Below are positions 28,366 through 36,160 of a DNA stretch of 54,095 nt, in pieces; position 1 is the stretch's first letter; every line of letters begins with the position of its first letter. This DNA is from Prevotella sp. Its GTDB lineage: Bacteria > Bacteroidota > Bacteroidia > Bacteroidales > Bacteroidaceae. The position numbers and the translations under genes are program-made. The DNA lies in NCBI GenBank assembly GCA_017475005.1, contig JAFVGI010000002.1, positions 1 through 54,095 on the forward strand, given 5' to 3'. The notes beneath the pieces are model-generated. The model was not told the DNA's origin and did not search any database. It worked only from the letters and a program-made list of their open reading frames with translations.

Positions 28366-28526
28366 AAAATTCATAAAAACCTCTTCCCTACAAAGCCTTT
28401 GAGGGCAACACCACTATGTTTGGAGTTAGCCAAAAAGAAAGCCTCCAAACAAAAAATTGGGCAATTGTTTTGAAGTTTCAGATATTTTTCTTAATTTTGT
28501 CCTCGAATGCAGGAAATATGCCTCAG

Positions 28527-28759
28527 CGGAGGTGCCAGCACGACTTTATTGAAATTATAACAAGCGTTTGCTGTTATTCGGATTGCCTACGAATCTACCA
28601 CATTCGAAAAAACAAAATCCGTAAGAATAAGTTGCAAGCGTCTATGCGCATAGCATGGGCGTGACTTATCTGGATTTTGTAGGCTTGTGGTAGAGCCTGT
28701 GAGGCATGGATGATGAACGTTCATGCTTTCTTTGTGCTCTATACATGCCTACACCTCCG
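28527..28759 (+). ncRNA. Candidate structured RNA or leader upstream of the methyltransferase
   Basis: Nested pairings are visible: CGGAGGTG (28527-28534) with CACCTCCG (28752-28759); TGCCT...CTACCACA (28584-28602) with TGTGGTAG...AGGCA (28686-28706); ACAAAATCC (28612-28620) with GGATTTTGT (28672-28680); ATAAG (28627-28631) with CTTAT (28665-28669); and a TATGCGCATA palindrome at the tip. Between the arms is a second hairpin, AGGCAT (28702-28707) with ATGCCT (28745-28750), containing ATGAACGTTCAT. This is more nested complementarity than chance would give, but whether it is transcribed is unknown. Confidence 0.45.
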
Positions 28760-28769
28760 AAGATAAGCA

Positions 28770-28792
28770 ATACGCAGTAATGCATAGCGTAT
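28770..28792 (+). promoter_or_regulatory. Hairpin overlapping the methyltransferase start codon
   Basis: ATACGC (28770-28775) is complementary to GCGTAT (28787-28792), whose last two bases are the first two of the ATG at 28791. Pairing would hide the start codon in the mRNA. A functional role is inference. Confidence 0.4.
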
Positions 28793-29897
28793 GGCTAATA
28801 AAAACCTAAATGCAGCCAAGACGGCAAAGAAGGATGAATTCTACACGCAGATGACCGACATTGAACGGGAACTGCAACACTACTGGCCTCATTTCCGTGA
28901 CAAGGTGGTGTTGTGTAACTGCGACGACCCTTATGAGAGTAATTTCTTCAAATACTTCGCCCTGAGATTTAATCAGTTGGGGTTGAAGAAGCTCATCAGT
29001 ACGTGCTATAATGGTTCGCCTATTCAAGGCAATGAGCTGATGATTGACTTCGGAGATTTTACTGACGAGCCAAAGAAGATAGCATATAAAGTGGAGATTA
29101 CTGAGGTAAAGGATGTGAATGGCGATGGTGCTGTTGACCTCAGCGATGTGCAGTATCTTTTACAGAATGACAAGAATGTGCTTACCACATTAAAGACTGG
29201 AGACTTCCGTGACCCTGAATGCATAGAACTGCTGAAACAGGCCGATATCGTGGTTACCAATCCCCCTTTCTCACTATTCCGTGAATATATCGGACAGTTG
29301 ATGAAGTTTGAAAAGAAGTTCTTAATAATGGGGAGTCAAAATGGAACATCATACAAGGAAATATTCCCTCTATTAATGAACAATGAAATTTGGCTTGGAT
29401 ATAATTCTGGCCACACATGGTTTGCTGTACCAGAGCATTATACAATTCCCGATTTTTATGATTTAAATGATGTTCAGAGGCTTCGCTCTAATGGCTATGC
29501 TTATAAAGATGGGCGATTATGGAGGAATCTTGGCAATATCTGTTGGTTTACTAATCTTGACCATAAAAAACGACACGAAGAAATTGATTTGATTAATCAC
29601 TATTCTCAGGAAGAATATCCCACTTATGTAAACTATGATGCAATAGAAGTGAGTAAGTATACCGATATTCCATGCGACTATGAGGGCTATATGGGGGTTC
29701 CTATCACTTTTTTAGATAAATATAATCCTAATCAGTTTGAAATATTAGGAATAAGTACAGTTATTGGAACTAACAAACCTAAAGATTTACCTAAATCAAA
29801 GCAAGGAGGTCCAGCTTTTTATATAAAACAAAACGGTGAATACAAACGCATGTACACAAGAATACTTATCCGCAACAAACACCCACGAAAGATATGA
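28791..29897 (+). CDS. EcoRI-family adenine-specific DNA methyltransferase
   Basis: A 368-residue protein of the EcoRI methylase family (N6-adenine methylation of DNA). It opens with NAAKTAKKDEFYTQMTDIERELQ, then CDDPYESNFFKYF, and has the catalytic motif NPPF at residues 157-160. Between them residues 108-119 (DVNGDGAVDLSD) match the calcium-binding loop of dockerin/EF-hand proteins, an insertion I also recall from relatives in gut Bacteroidota. The target sequence cannot be read from the protein. It overlaps the DUF262-HNH gene by 4 nt, so the two are coupled. An orphan methyltransferase is the alternative reading, but the context argues for a system. Confidence 0.87.
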   Translation: MANKNLNAAKTAKKDEFYTQMTDIERELQHYWPHFRDKVVLCNCDDPYESNFFKYFALRFNQLGLKKLISTCYNGSPIQGNELMIDFGDFTDEPKKIAYKVEITEVKDVNGDGAVDLSDVQYLLQNDKNVLTTLKTGDFRDPECIELLKQADIVVTNPPFSLFREYIGQLMKFEKKFLIMGSQNGTSYKEIFPLLMNNEIWLGYNSGHTWFAVPEHYTIPDFYDLNDVQRLRSNGYAYKDGRLWRNLGNICWFTNLDHKKRHEEIDLINHYSQEEYPTYVNYDAIEVSKYTDIPCDYEGYMGVPITFLDKYNPNQFEILGISTVIGTNKPKDLPKSKQGGPAFYIKQNGEYKRMYTRILIRNKHPRKI

Positions 29898-31018
29898 TGA
29901 CAATAAAGCAGATAGAAATAACCGTTGGAGAGATAACCAAAGGTTATGTTAACAACGACGAACAGGGCGTTCGTGGTTATGACGGAAAGTTGGATATCCG
30001 GCCACCTTATCAGCGTGAATTTATATATAATGAGAAAGAGCAGCAGGCCGTGATAACAACGGTGTTGAACGGATATCCGCTGAATGTGATGTATTGGGTG
30101 AAGCGTTCTGACGATGCAGAATGCCCCTATGAGGTGATGGACGGACAGCAGCGCACACTTTCGCTCTGCGAATATGTGGATGGAAAGTTCTCGTATGAGT
30201 TTAAGAACTTCTTCAATCAGCCCAAGGATATTCAGGAAAAGATATTGAACTATCCGCTGACAGTATATCTATGCGAAGGAGAGCCAAGTGAGAAACTGGA
30301 ATGGTTCAAGACTATCAACATAGCAGGCAAGCCGCTCAATGAGCAGGAGATAAATAACGCCATTTTTGCAGGGCCTTTCGTGAGCGATGCAAAACGTCAT
30401 TTCTCAAAGTCTAATTGTGGAGCCTATCGATTGGGCAAAGACTTGGTAAACGGCACTCCGATACGTCAGGATTTCCTGAAGAAAGCCTTGGAATGGATGG
30501 CAGACCACGAGACTCGTGAGGGACACAGAATGAGTGCTGTGCAATATATGGCAGACCACCAACACGACCCTAATGCCAATAATCTGTGGTCATACTTCCA
30601 GAATGTACTGAACTGGGCAATTACCAACTTCGACATGAAGAAGTTCAAGAAGATAATGAAGGGTCTTGACTGGGCTTATTTCTATGACAAATACGGCTCT
30701 GAGACGCTTGATACTGCGGAGATAGCAAAGTGCATATCAGTACTTATGCGTGACAGCGAGATACAGAGACAGTCAGGCATCATACCTTATGTGCTGACAG
30801 GTGACGAGCATCATCTTGACCTGCGTGCTTTCCCTGAAGACATAAAGCTGGCAGTATGGGAGAAACAGAACCATATCTGTCCGATATGTGGCAAGGAATT
30901 TGACTTTGAATTCATGGAAGGCGACCACATAACACCTTGGCGCGAAGGAGGCCGCACTGTCATCGAGAACTGCCAAATGTTATGCAGAGAATGTAATAGA
31001 AGGAAGGGAAGTAAGTAA
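29894..31018 (+). CDS. DUF262 protein with C-terminal HNH nuclease domain
   Basis: A 374-residue protein with an N-terminal DUF262 (GmrS-type ParB-like) domain: RPPYQREF at residues 36-43 and DGQQR at 83-87, the motifs that bind and hydrolyse nucleotides in this family. The C-terminus is a zinc-stabilised HNH nuclease: Cys329/Cys332, Asp344-His345, Asn359 and Cys364/Cys367. DUF262-HNH proteins occur in type IV restriction (GmrSD) and other anti-phage systems. Here it lies between a DNA methyltransferase and an Mrr-type nuclease with almost no gaps, which points to a shared defence function. Confidence 0.88.
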   Translation: MMTIKQIEITVGEITKGYVNNDEQGVRGYDGKLDIRPPYQREFIYNEKEQQAVITTVLNGYPLNVMYWVKRSDDAECPYEVMDGQQRTLSLCEYVDGKFSYEFKNFFNQPKDIQEKILNYPLTVYLCEGEPSEKLEWFKTINIAGKPLNEQEINNAIFAGPFVSDAKRHFSKSNCGAYRLGKDLVNGTPIRQDFLKKALEWMADHETREGHRMSAVQYMADHQHDPNANNLWSYFQNVLNWAITNFDMKKFKKIMKGLDWAYFYDKYGSETLDTAEIAKCISVLMRDSEIQRQSGIIPYVLTGDEHHLDLRAFPEDIKLAVWEKQNHICPICGKEFDFEFMEGDHITPWREGGRTVIENCQMLCRECNRRKGSK

Positions 31019-31030
31019 GAAGAAGATATT

Positions 31031-31930
31031 ATGGCAAAAGAAAAATTCAGCAGAACGAAAGCATGCGCTACCAAGACACTATATGCTGTGATGAAGGAAA
31101 TGAGTCGCCGAGGCGGTAGTATGCCTGCCAAGGAACTATATCCTTTTGTGAATGAAAACGTGGAACTGACGGATTGGGAAAAAGAGCCGGCAGGAAAGAT
31201 GAAATACATTCGTTGGACCAATAGCTTCCAATTCTATTCTATCGACTATCAGAAAGCCGGCTTCATTGTAAAGAAAAATGGCAACTGGTATTTGACACCT
31301 GAGGGGGAGGCAGCTCTAAAGAAAACACCTGAAGAGGTAATGAACATAGCTAATGATGCCTATGATGAGTGGCGGCGGCTGAACCCCAAGGAAGAGAAAC
31401 CCGAAACGGAACCAGACGATGAAACTGCAGAAAAGGACAATGCAATGAATCTTGATTTCTTGGAGTCGGATGCTCGTGAAGGTATAAGGCAGTTTATCGT
31501 ATCGAAGAGCCCTTACGAGTTCCAAGATATGGTAGCAGCTCTGCTTAGAGCCATGAAATATTATACACCATTTGTTGCGCCAAAAGGTAAAGATGGAGGT
31601 ATAGATATTATTGCTTACTTAGATCCGTTGGGCGCACAGACACCTCGTATCAAGGTACAAGTAAAACACAAACCAGATACAGCCATTGGGGCTTCTGATA
31701 TTCGTGCACTTTTAGGAGTGCTTCGTGCAGGTGACATAGCCCTCTTTGTAACCAGCGGCACGTTCTCGTCAGATGCTCGCAATACAAGTACGAGTTCGCG
31801 TGAGTTCATCCGTCTGATAGATGGCGATGAGTTTATCGACATGTGGCAGGAGTACTACGACAAAATGAGTGATGATGACAAAAACATGCTACCCCTGAAA
31901 CGTATTGCTTTCTTGGGGAATAATGAATAG
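31031..31930 (+). CDS. Mrr-type restriction endonuclease
   Basis: A 299-residue protein with an N-terminal winged-helix (Mrr_N-like) domain, residues about 10-100, a charged linker (about 115-140), and a C-terminal Mrr catalytic domain. The PD-(D/E)XK core is visible as GKDGGID (catalytic Asp192) and QVK (Gln210, Lys212), with EFQDMVAALLRAMKYYT ahead of it as the usual helix. Escherichia coli Mrr cuts modified DNA; others act as partners in restriction-modification. It starts 12 nt after the DUF262-HNH gene and is followed by a terminator. Confidence 0.88.
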   Translation: MAKEKFSRTKACATKTLYAVMKEMSRRGGSMPAKELYPFVNENVELTDWEKEPAGKMKYIRWTNSFQFYSIDYQKAGFIVKKNGNWYLTPEGEAALKKTPEEVMNIANDAYDEWRRLNPKEEKPETEPDDETAEKDNAMNLDFLESDAREGIRQFIVSKSPYEFQDMVAALLRAMKYYTPFVAPKGKDGGIDIIAYLDPLGAQTPRIKVQVKHKPDTAIGASDIRALLGVLRAGDIALFVTSGTFSSDARNTSTSSREFIRLIDGDEFIDMWQEYYDKMSDDDKNMLPLKRIAFLGNNE

Positions 31931-31934
31931 AGAA

Positions 31935-31963
31935 AAATGCAGGGCTATGAAAGTCCTGCATTT
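31935..31963 (+). terminator. Terminator of the methyltransferase-DUF262-Mrr operon
   Basis: AAATGCAGG (31935-31943) pairs with CCTGCATTT (31955-31963) over an 11-nt loop, beginning 4 nt after the stop codon of the Mrr gene. It marks the end of the three-gene unit. Confidence 0.75.
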
Positions 31964-32510
31964 ATTTATGACAGGTGAAAGGTTTCTGTCAGCAAAGAAA
32001 ACACAACTACCCTAAAAAATGGACCTATGGTTAGTGAGGCATTTATATCGGTTTCGTGAGCCAAGTAAGCCTGCTTAATTGGACCACGAACTATAGGTTG
32101 CCTTAAAAGACCAGTTTTATACCCTAAAATCACAAGATTATTTTCAACCGACCATACTCTAGGCAGCTCCTAGACTCCTCCTAGCCTGCTCCTAAGCTGC
32201 TTCTAGGCTTACTCATAAGGCTGGGTAGAAGGAGCCTAGGAGCAGCCTAGAGTATGGCTGCAGCGAGGCAAAGGAGAGGAAAGTATGAAAGCTGAGTACG
32301 GATAGTTTGCACGTAGAATTCTCCTCGAATTTAGGGTGAATTCGACGGGTTTGAGGACTGAATATTATTCTAACTTATTGGAGCCACGAATATAGGAGGC
32401 TTTGAAAAGCCATATCTTTCCGCACTTTTGGGAGAGTGCATTTCTTGGTTACCTTTGACCTGGCGGTCTAAATTATTCTTGCTCGGAAATGAAAAGAAAA
32501 TTAAATTTAT
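31964..32510. other. Noncoding spacer with palindromes and diverged direct repeats
   Basis: No gene is supported in this stretch. It contains a 22-bp inverted repeat with CTCCTAG-rich interior (32152-32257) and a diverged direct repeat sharing CCACGAA(C)TATAGG (near 32085 and 32390). It ends where the MATE gene promoter begins. It may hold a small RNA or decayed mobile DNA. Confidence 0.55.
32152..32257. repeat. 22-bp inverted repeat with CTCCTAG-rich loop
   Basis: The arms 32152-32173 and 32236-32257 are reverse complements with one mismatch. The 62-bp loop contains further variants of CTCCTAG and CTTCTAGG, so the whole region can fold in several ways. Confidence 0.8.
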
Positions 32511-32512
32511 AT

Positions 32513-32543
32513 TTTGCATTTCGCTCATTTATTTGTACCTTTG
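32513..32543 (+). promoter_or_regulatory. Promoter for the MATE-ATPase fusion gene
   Basis: TTTG at 32513-32516, 19 nt, then TACCTTTG at 32536-32543. The ATG at 32663 gives a leader of about 115 nt, in which GAAGCATCGCAC and GATGCTTGCAC form an inverted pair that could fold. Confidence 0.65.
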
Positions 32544-32662
32544 CGAGCAAAACAAGAAGGGGAAGCATCGCACTGAAGTACGCTGAACGGAACGAAGAGG
32601 GAGATGCTTGCACTTGGAATTGAAAACAAACGGAAGAGAGGCATTACAAGCAAATAATTATT

Positions 32663-34438
32663 ATGGCAGAGAAGAGAAACGGTTATCTGGTGTCTAAGGC
32701 GCTGAAGACTTTTATGTTTGCGTCTATTCTGGCTGCGCTGGCTCAGCAGCTAGCGACTACTACGGATGCTATCGTGGTGAGCCATCTGATAGGGCCTGAT
32801 GCTATCTCTGCCGTGAATATGGTGAACCCTGTAATGTCGATGTGCAACTGCCTGGCTTTCCTATTTGGTATGGGGGGCTCGATAGTGGCGGCAAAGGCGA
32901 TGGGACGCCGCGATACGGTGACGGCAAACCGTGTGTTTACCGCTGCTGTGGCGGCAATGATGTGCATTGGCATCGTGGTGGCAATAGCGGGCTACTGCCT
33001 GGCTCCCGAGATAACGGGCGTTATATGTCCTGTGGAGAGCCGTATCTATCAGCTGACGCTGAGTTATCTCAGGACCATAATACTTGGTGCTGCCTTCCTG
33101 CTGGTGGGATTTACGCTGCAGAACTTCGTAAAGACGGACGGCAATCCGCGTCTAGTGACTGTTGCGGTGATGAGCAGCACGCTGCTGAACTTCGTCCTCG
33201 ACATCGTATTCATCAAGGTGTTCGACATGGGTATAGCGGGTTCGGCTTGGGCAACGGTAGCCAGCTATGTATTGTCTCTGTCGATATGCCTGATACACTT
33301 CCATAGGCCGCATCACTCGCTGCAGCTCGACCTGTCGTTCATCAAAGGCAAATGGTCTGTCTTCGGCTCTCAGGGCATCATCGTCAAGGAGGGGTTCCCG
33401 ATGTCTGTCAACAGCTTCTTGCTGGGATTGTGCATCTTCGGCTTCAACAGCATCGTAATACACACCTTGGGTGCCGACGGCATGTATGTGTGGTCGGTAT
33501 GTCTGCAGCTGTTCCTCATCACCCAGATGGTGATGGCGGGCATCGGAAGCAGCCTCTTCTCTATTGGCGGTCTGCTGGCAGGAGAGCGTGATATGCTGGG
33601 ATTGGCAATCCTCTTCCGCAGGGTGATGATATATATTTGCGGCGTATTGCTGGCATTGATGATTGTGGTGATGGTGATGCCTGAGGAGTTCGGGAAACTG
33701 TTCGGCAGCAGCGCCATAGATGTGGGCAATCAGCTTAATGTGGCGCTATGCATATTCTCGCTGATGCTGATACCTTATTCTATCGTGGCGAACCTGAGGG
33801 TGATATACCAGATTTTGGGCTACCAGATGATGAGTGTGTTTTTCAGCATAGCACAGCTTGTGGTGATGGTGCTCTTCGTGTGGGTGTTTGCCCTGTTGTG
33901 GCCGGAACATCTGTGGTGGGGCTTCCCTGCATCGGCTGTGATGCTGCTGATAATGACGCTGCTGGTATCGTGGTATAAACACAGGCAGAAGCCTGATGCC
34001 GCCCTCGTGACACTCATCCCGACCACTACGGAGGGAGAGGCGTTGAATGTCTCAGTAAGACTGACGCACGACGATGTTGACAGGGTGCTGGAGGATATTG
34101 CTGCCTTCCTGATGAAATGCAGGGTGGATCATACTACGGCCTTCAACATAAGTCTGTGCTGCGAAGAGCTGATGAACAATATAGTGAGGTATGCCGTGAA
34201 GAAGAATCCAGAACATCATTTCATCGATGTTCATATACGCTGCACGGAGTCTGTGGTCAGCGTCCTGCTGAAGGATGACGGACGTCCCTTCAACCCCACG
34301 CTGGTGGAGACGTCAGAAGGCATAGAGCACCTGGGCCTGCGGTTGGTCAACGGCACCAACCATAATATCACATATAAATATATGTATGACCAGAATATGG
34401 TGTATATGACCTTCGGTCAGTTAAGAGTTAAGAGTTAA
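32663..34438 (+). CDS. MATE-family transporter fused to an RsbW-like ATPase domain
   Basis: Residues 1 to about 440 are a MATE/MatE transporter with some twelve hydrophobic segments, predicted to export drugs or metabolites using an ion gradient. After a short linker (KHRQKPDAALVTLIPTTTEG), residues about 455-591 form a histidine-kinase-like ATPase domain of the RsbW/SpoIIAB kind: N box EELMNN at 501-506 and G1 box DDGRPF at 538-543, but no phospho-acceptor His domain. The fusion suggests that transport or signalling is coupled to a cytoplasmic ATP-binding switch. No anti-sigma partner is adjacent. It is convergent with the hemerythrin-LuxR gene. Confidence 0.87.
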   Translation: MAEKRNGYLVSKALKTFMFASILAALAQQLATTTDAIVVSHLIGPDAISAVNMVNPVMSMCNCLAFLFGMGGSIVAAKAMGRRDTVTANRVFTAAVAAMMCIGIVVAIAGYCLAPEITGVICPVESRIYQLTLSYLRTIILGAAFLLVGFTLQNFVKTDGNPRLVTVAVMSSTLLNFVLDIVFIKVFDMGIAGSAWATVASYVLSLSICLIHFHRPHHSLQLDLSFIKGKWSVFGSQGIIVKEGFPMSVNSFLLGLCIFGFNSIVIHTLGADGMYVWSVCLQLFLITQMVMAGIGSSLFSIGGLLAGERDMLGLAILFRRVMIYICGVLLALMIVVMVMPEEFGKLFGSSAIDVGNQLNVALCIFSLMLIPYSIVANLRVIYQILGYQMMSVFFSIAQLVVMVLFVWVFALLWPEHLWWGFPASAVMLLIMTLLVSWYKHRQKPDAALVTLIPTTTEGEALNVSVRLTHDDVDRVLEDIAAFLMKCRVDHTTAFNISLCCEELMNNIVRYAVKKNPEHHFIDVHIRCTESVVSVLLKDDGRPFNPTLVETSEGIEHLGLRLVNGTNHNITYKYMYDQNMVYMTFGQLRVKS

Positions 34439-34466
34439 GAATTAAGAATTAAGAGTTAAGAATTAA
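34425..34466. repeat. Tandem AAGAGTTA/AAGAATTA simple repeat
   Basis: Six or so imperfect copies of a 7-8 bp unit (GTTAAGA, ATTAAGA) span the end of the MATE fusion gene and the short gap before the convergent regulator. The last codons of the fusion (LRVKS) come from this repeat, so the C-terminus may have been altered by it. Confidence 0.75.
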
Positions 34467-34470
34467 GGTT

Positions 34471-35430
34471 TTACAGTTTCACGCTTGAGATGTCAACGAG
34501 GTCGTTGACGATGGCGTAGATGGTAAGACCTGCGGGAGAGTGAATCTGTAGCTTCTTGGCGATGTTGCGGCGATGTGTGATGACGGTATTTACCGAGAGA
34601 CACAGACGGTCGGCAATCTCCTTGTTGAGCAATCCCTGTGCAACACCGATGATGACATCTTTCTCGCGGTCGGAGAGGACCTCGCTGTTGTCCTGCCCTC
34701 CCTTGAATACCATAGCGGAGATATTCTTGGAGACGTCATCCTGCTTAGTGAGCCTTTCCAGACGCTTGATGGCTGGTGTGAAGATATGGTCTTCGACCTC
34801 AGCATGCTGGCAGAGCCACTCCTCGTTGTTGTAGATGTCATAGAGGGTTGCCGTCAGCTTGTTGTTGAGATTGGAGTCGGAAGGCATATATTTGATAATC
34901 ATAAGCTTCAGTTCCCTGAGTTTCTTGTCGGTCTGCTCGTGGTGCTTGGAGAAGGTGTCGATGTTATAGTTGTTCAGCGGATGACCGTCGAGCAGCGATT
35001 CTACATAGGGGAAGAGTGTCTTCTCCTCGTATTTCATGTGGCGGCGAATCTCCTGTGCATACTCGTCGTATAACTTCATGATGAGCCTTCCCAGAGCATC
35101 GCCTTCGCTGATGCTCTCCTGCAACTCGCTGCGTATAAAAGGCAACTGGAAGTCGAGATAATAGGTGTGGCTCGCTCTGAGGTAGTGCAAGAGGGTAGGG
35201 ACGCTGATTTGCTCATCGTCCTCAAAGCTGGAGTAGTTGTTTATGGTGAAGTTGACTACAGCCAGGAAGGTGTAGGTATCTACACCGTTCATTTCGCATG
35301 TCTCGCTGACGGTTTTATCACCAAAACCGAGGTTTATGCCGAATGAACCCAAGGCTTGCAGCACACTATAGTTATCCTTTATCAGCGTAATCATCTTATC
35401 GCTGGGTTCATACATCTTCAGTTTCTTCAT
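34471..35430 (-). CDS. Hemerythrin-domain transcriptional regulator with LuxR-type HTH
   Basis: A 319-residue cytoplasmic protein in three parts. Residues 1-80 resemble the ScdA/Ric N-terminal domain of di-iron repair proteins. Residues about 90-235 are a hemerythrin HHE domain with candidate iron ligands in LRASHTYYLD, MKYEEKTLFPYVE, FSKHHEQTD and CQHAEVEDHIF. Residues about 253-315 form a LuxR/FixJ helix-turn-helix (LSDREKDVIIGVAQGLLNKEIADRL). The likely role is sensing oxygen, nitric oxide or iron-redox state through the di-iron site and controlling transcription; targets are unknown. Confidence 0.88.
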   Translation of the reverse strand: MKKLKMYEPSDKMITLIKDNYSVLQALGSFGINLGFGDKTVSETCEMNGVDTYTFLAVVNFTINNYSSFEDDEQISVPTLLHYLRASHTYYLDFQLPFIRSELQESISEGDALGRLIMKLYDEYAQEIRRHMKYEEKTLFPYVESLLDGHPLNNYNIDTFSKHHEQTDKKLRELKLMIIKYMPSDSNLNNKLTATLYDIYNNEEWLCQHAEVEDHIFTPAIKRLERLTKQDDVSKNISAMVFKGGQDNSEVLSDREKDVIIGVAQGLLNKEIADRLCLSVNTVITHRRNIAKKLQIHSPAGLTIYAIVNDLVDISSVKL

Positions 35431-35547
35431 AATTTTTGCAGCGTATTTAAATTACGCTGCAAAAGTAAGATTTTTCCCGGAAACCTGCAAGGGTTAGGGG
35501 ATTTTTTCATCATTTTTAGGTATTATGTCAGAACTTTCAAGGGGGCT

Positions 35548-36012
35548 TTATTTCGCCTCCCCCTCGCCATAGATGTAACTCTGTGCGTGGGCAGTGTATT
35601 CAAACACCTCCTCTGGCTTGAAGAACCTGCGCACCTCGATGGCAGCATTCTCAACAGAGTCTGAGGCATGCACGATGTTCTGCTGGTTGCTCATAGAGTA
35701 GTCACCGCGAATGGTGCCAGGAGCAGCCTCACGACCATTGGTGACGCCAGCCATCTGACGAACGACCTTGACAGCCTCTACACCTGTGAGTGCCAGAGCA
35801 ATAACGGGTGATGCCTGCATAGATGCCTGCAGGGATGGGAAGAAGGGTTTGTCAACTAGGTGGGCATAGTGCTCACGAAGTATCTCATCGCTGAGCTGCA
35901 TCATCTTCATACCAGAGATACGCAGGCCGCGACGCTCGAAACGGTTAACAACTTCTCCAATCAGCTGCCTCTGTACGCAACTGGGCTTCAGTAATACTAA
36001 TGTAGTCTCCAT
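35548..36012 (-). CDS. ndk: Nucleoside-diphosphate kinase
   Basis: Ndk transfers the gamma phosphate between nucleoside tri- and diphosphates through a phospho-His intermediate. The 154-residue protein has the N-terminus TTLVLLKPSCVQR, the GTIRGDYSMSN segment, and the active-site His115 in NIVHASDS. A possible promoter (TACCTTTG on the minus strand, 36058-36065) lies just upstream. Confidence 0.95.
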   Translation of the reverse strand: METTLVLLKPSCVQRQLIGEVVNRFERRGLRISGMKMMQLSDEILREHYAHLVDKPFFPSLQASMQASPVIALALTGVEAVKVVRQMAGVTNGREAAPGTIRGDYSMSNQQNIVHASDSVENAAIEVRRFFKPEEVFEYTAHAQSYIYGEGEAK

Positions 36013-36104
36013 AGGGTTTTAGGATTAATAGATTTATAATAAAAGGATTTGCGTTGACAAAGGTACATAATTATTTTGTAAAACAATCAAAATGAGTAAT
36101 TATT

Positions 36105-36135
36105 TTTGTTCTTTCGGAAAAATATTGTACTTTTG
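36105..36135 (+). promoter_or_regulatory. Promoter for the CE15 esterase gene
   Basis: TTTG at 36105-36108, 19 nt, and TACTTTTG at 36128-36135 match the Bacteroidota consensus. The ATG is at 36161, so the leader is about 20 nt. It lies back to back with the ndk promoter. Confidence 0.6.
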
Positions 36136-36160
36136 TCGTTGAGAACTGTAATTTTGAATT

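Larger units (their letters stand above)
27901..28790. other. Noncoding, inverted-repeat-rich region upstream of the defence operon
   Basis: About 890 bp with no convincing gene; an 82-codon reading frame at 28416-28664 lacks any family likeness. It holds a TTGAACGT/ACGTTCAA hairpin near 28019-28041, a 21-bp perfect inverted repeat around an AT-rich core (28195-28365), and a nested inverted-repeat region (28527-28759) described separately. The composition differs from flanking core genes, consistent with a junction of inserted DNA. Confidence 0.6.

Noticed and set aside
28416-28664. 82-codon open frame in the noncoding region before the methyltransferase
   Set aside because: No family likeness, odd composition, and it runs through the nested inverted repeats; more likely noncoding.
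28527-28790. Retron or abortive-infection RNA
   Set aside because: No reverse transcriptase or toxin gene is near; structured leader or unknown RNA is all that can be said.
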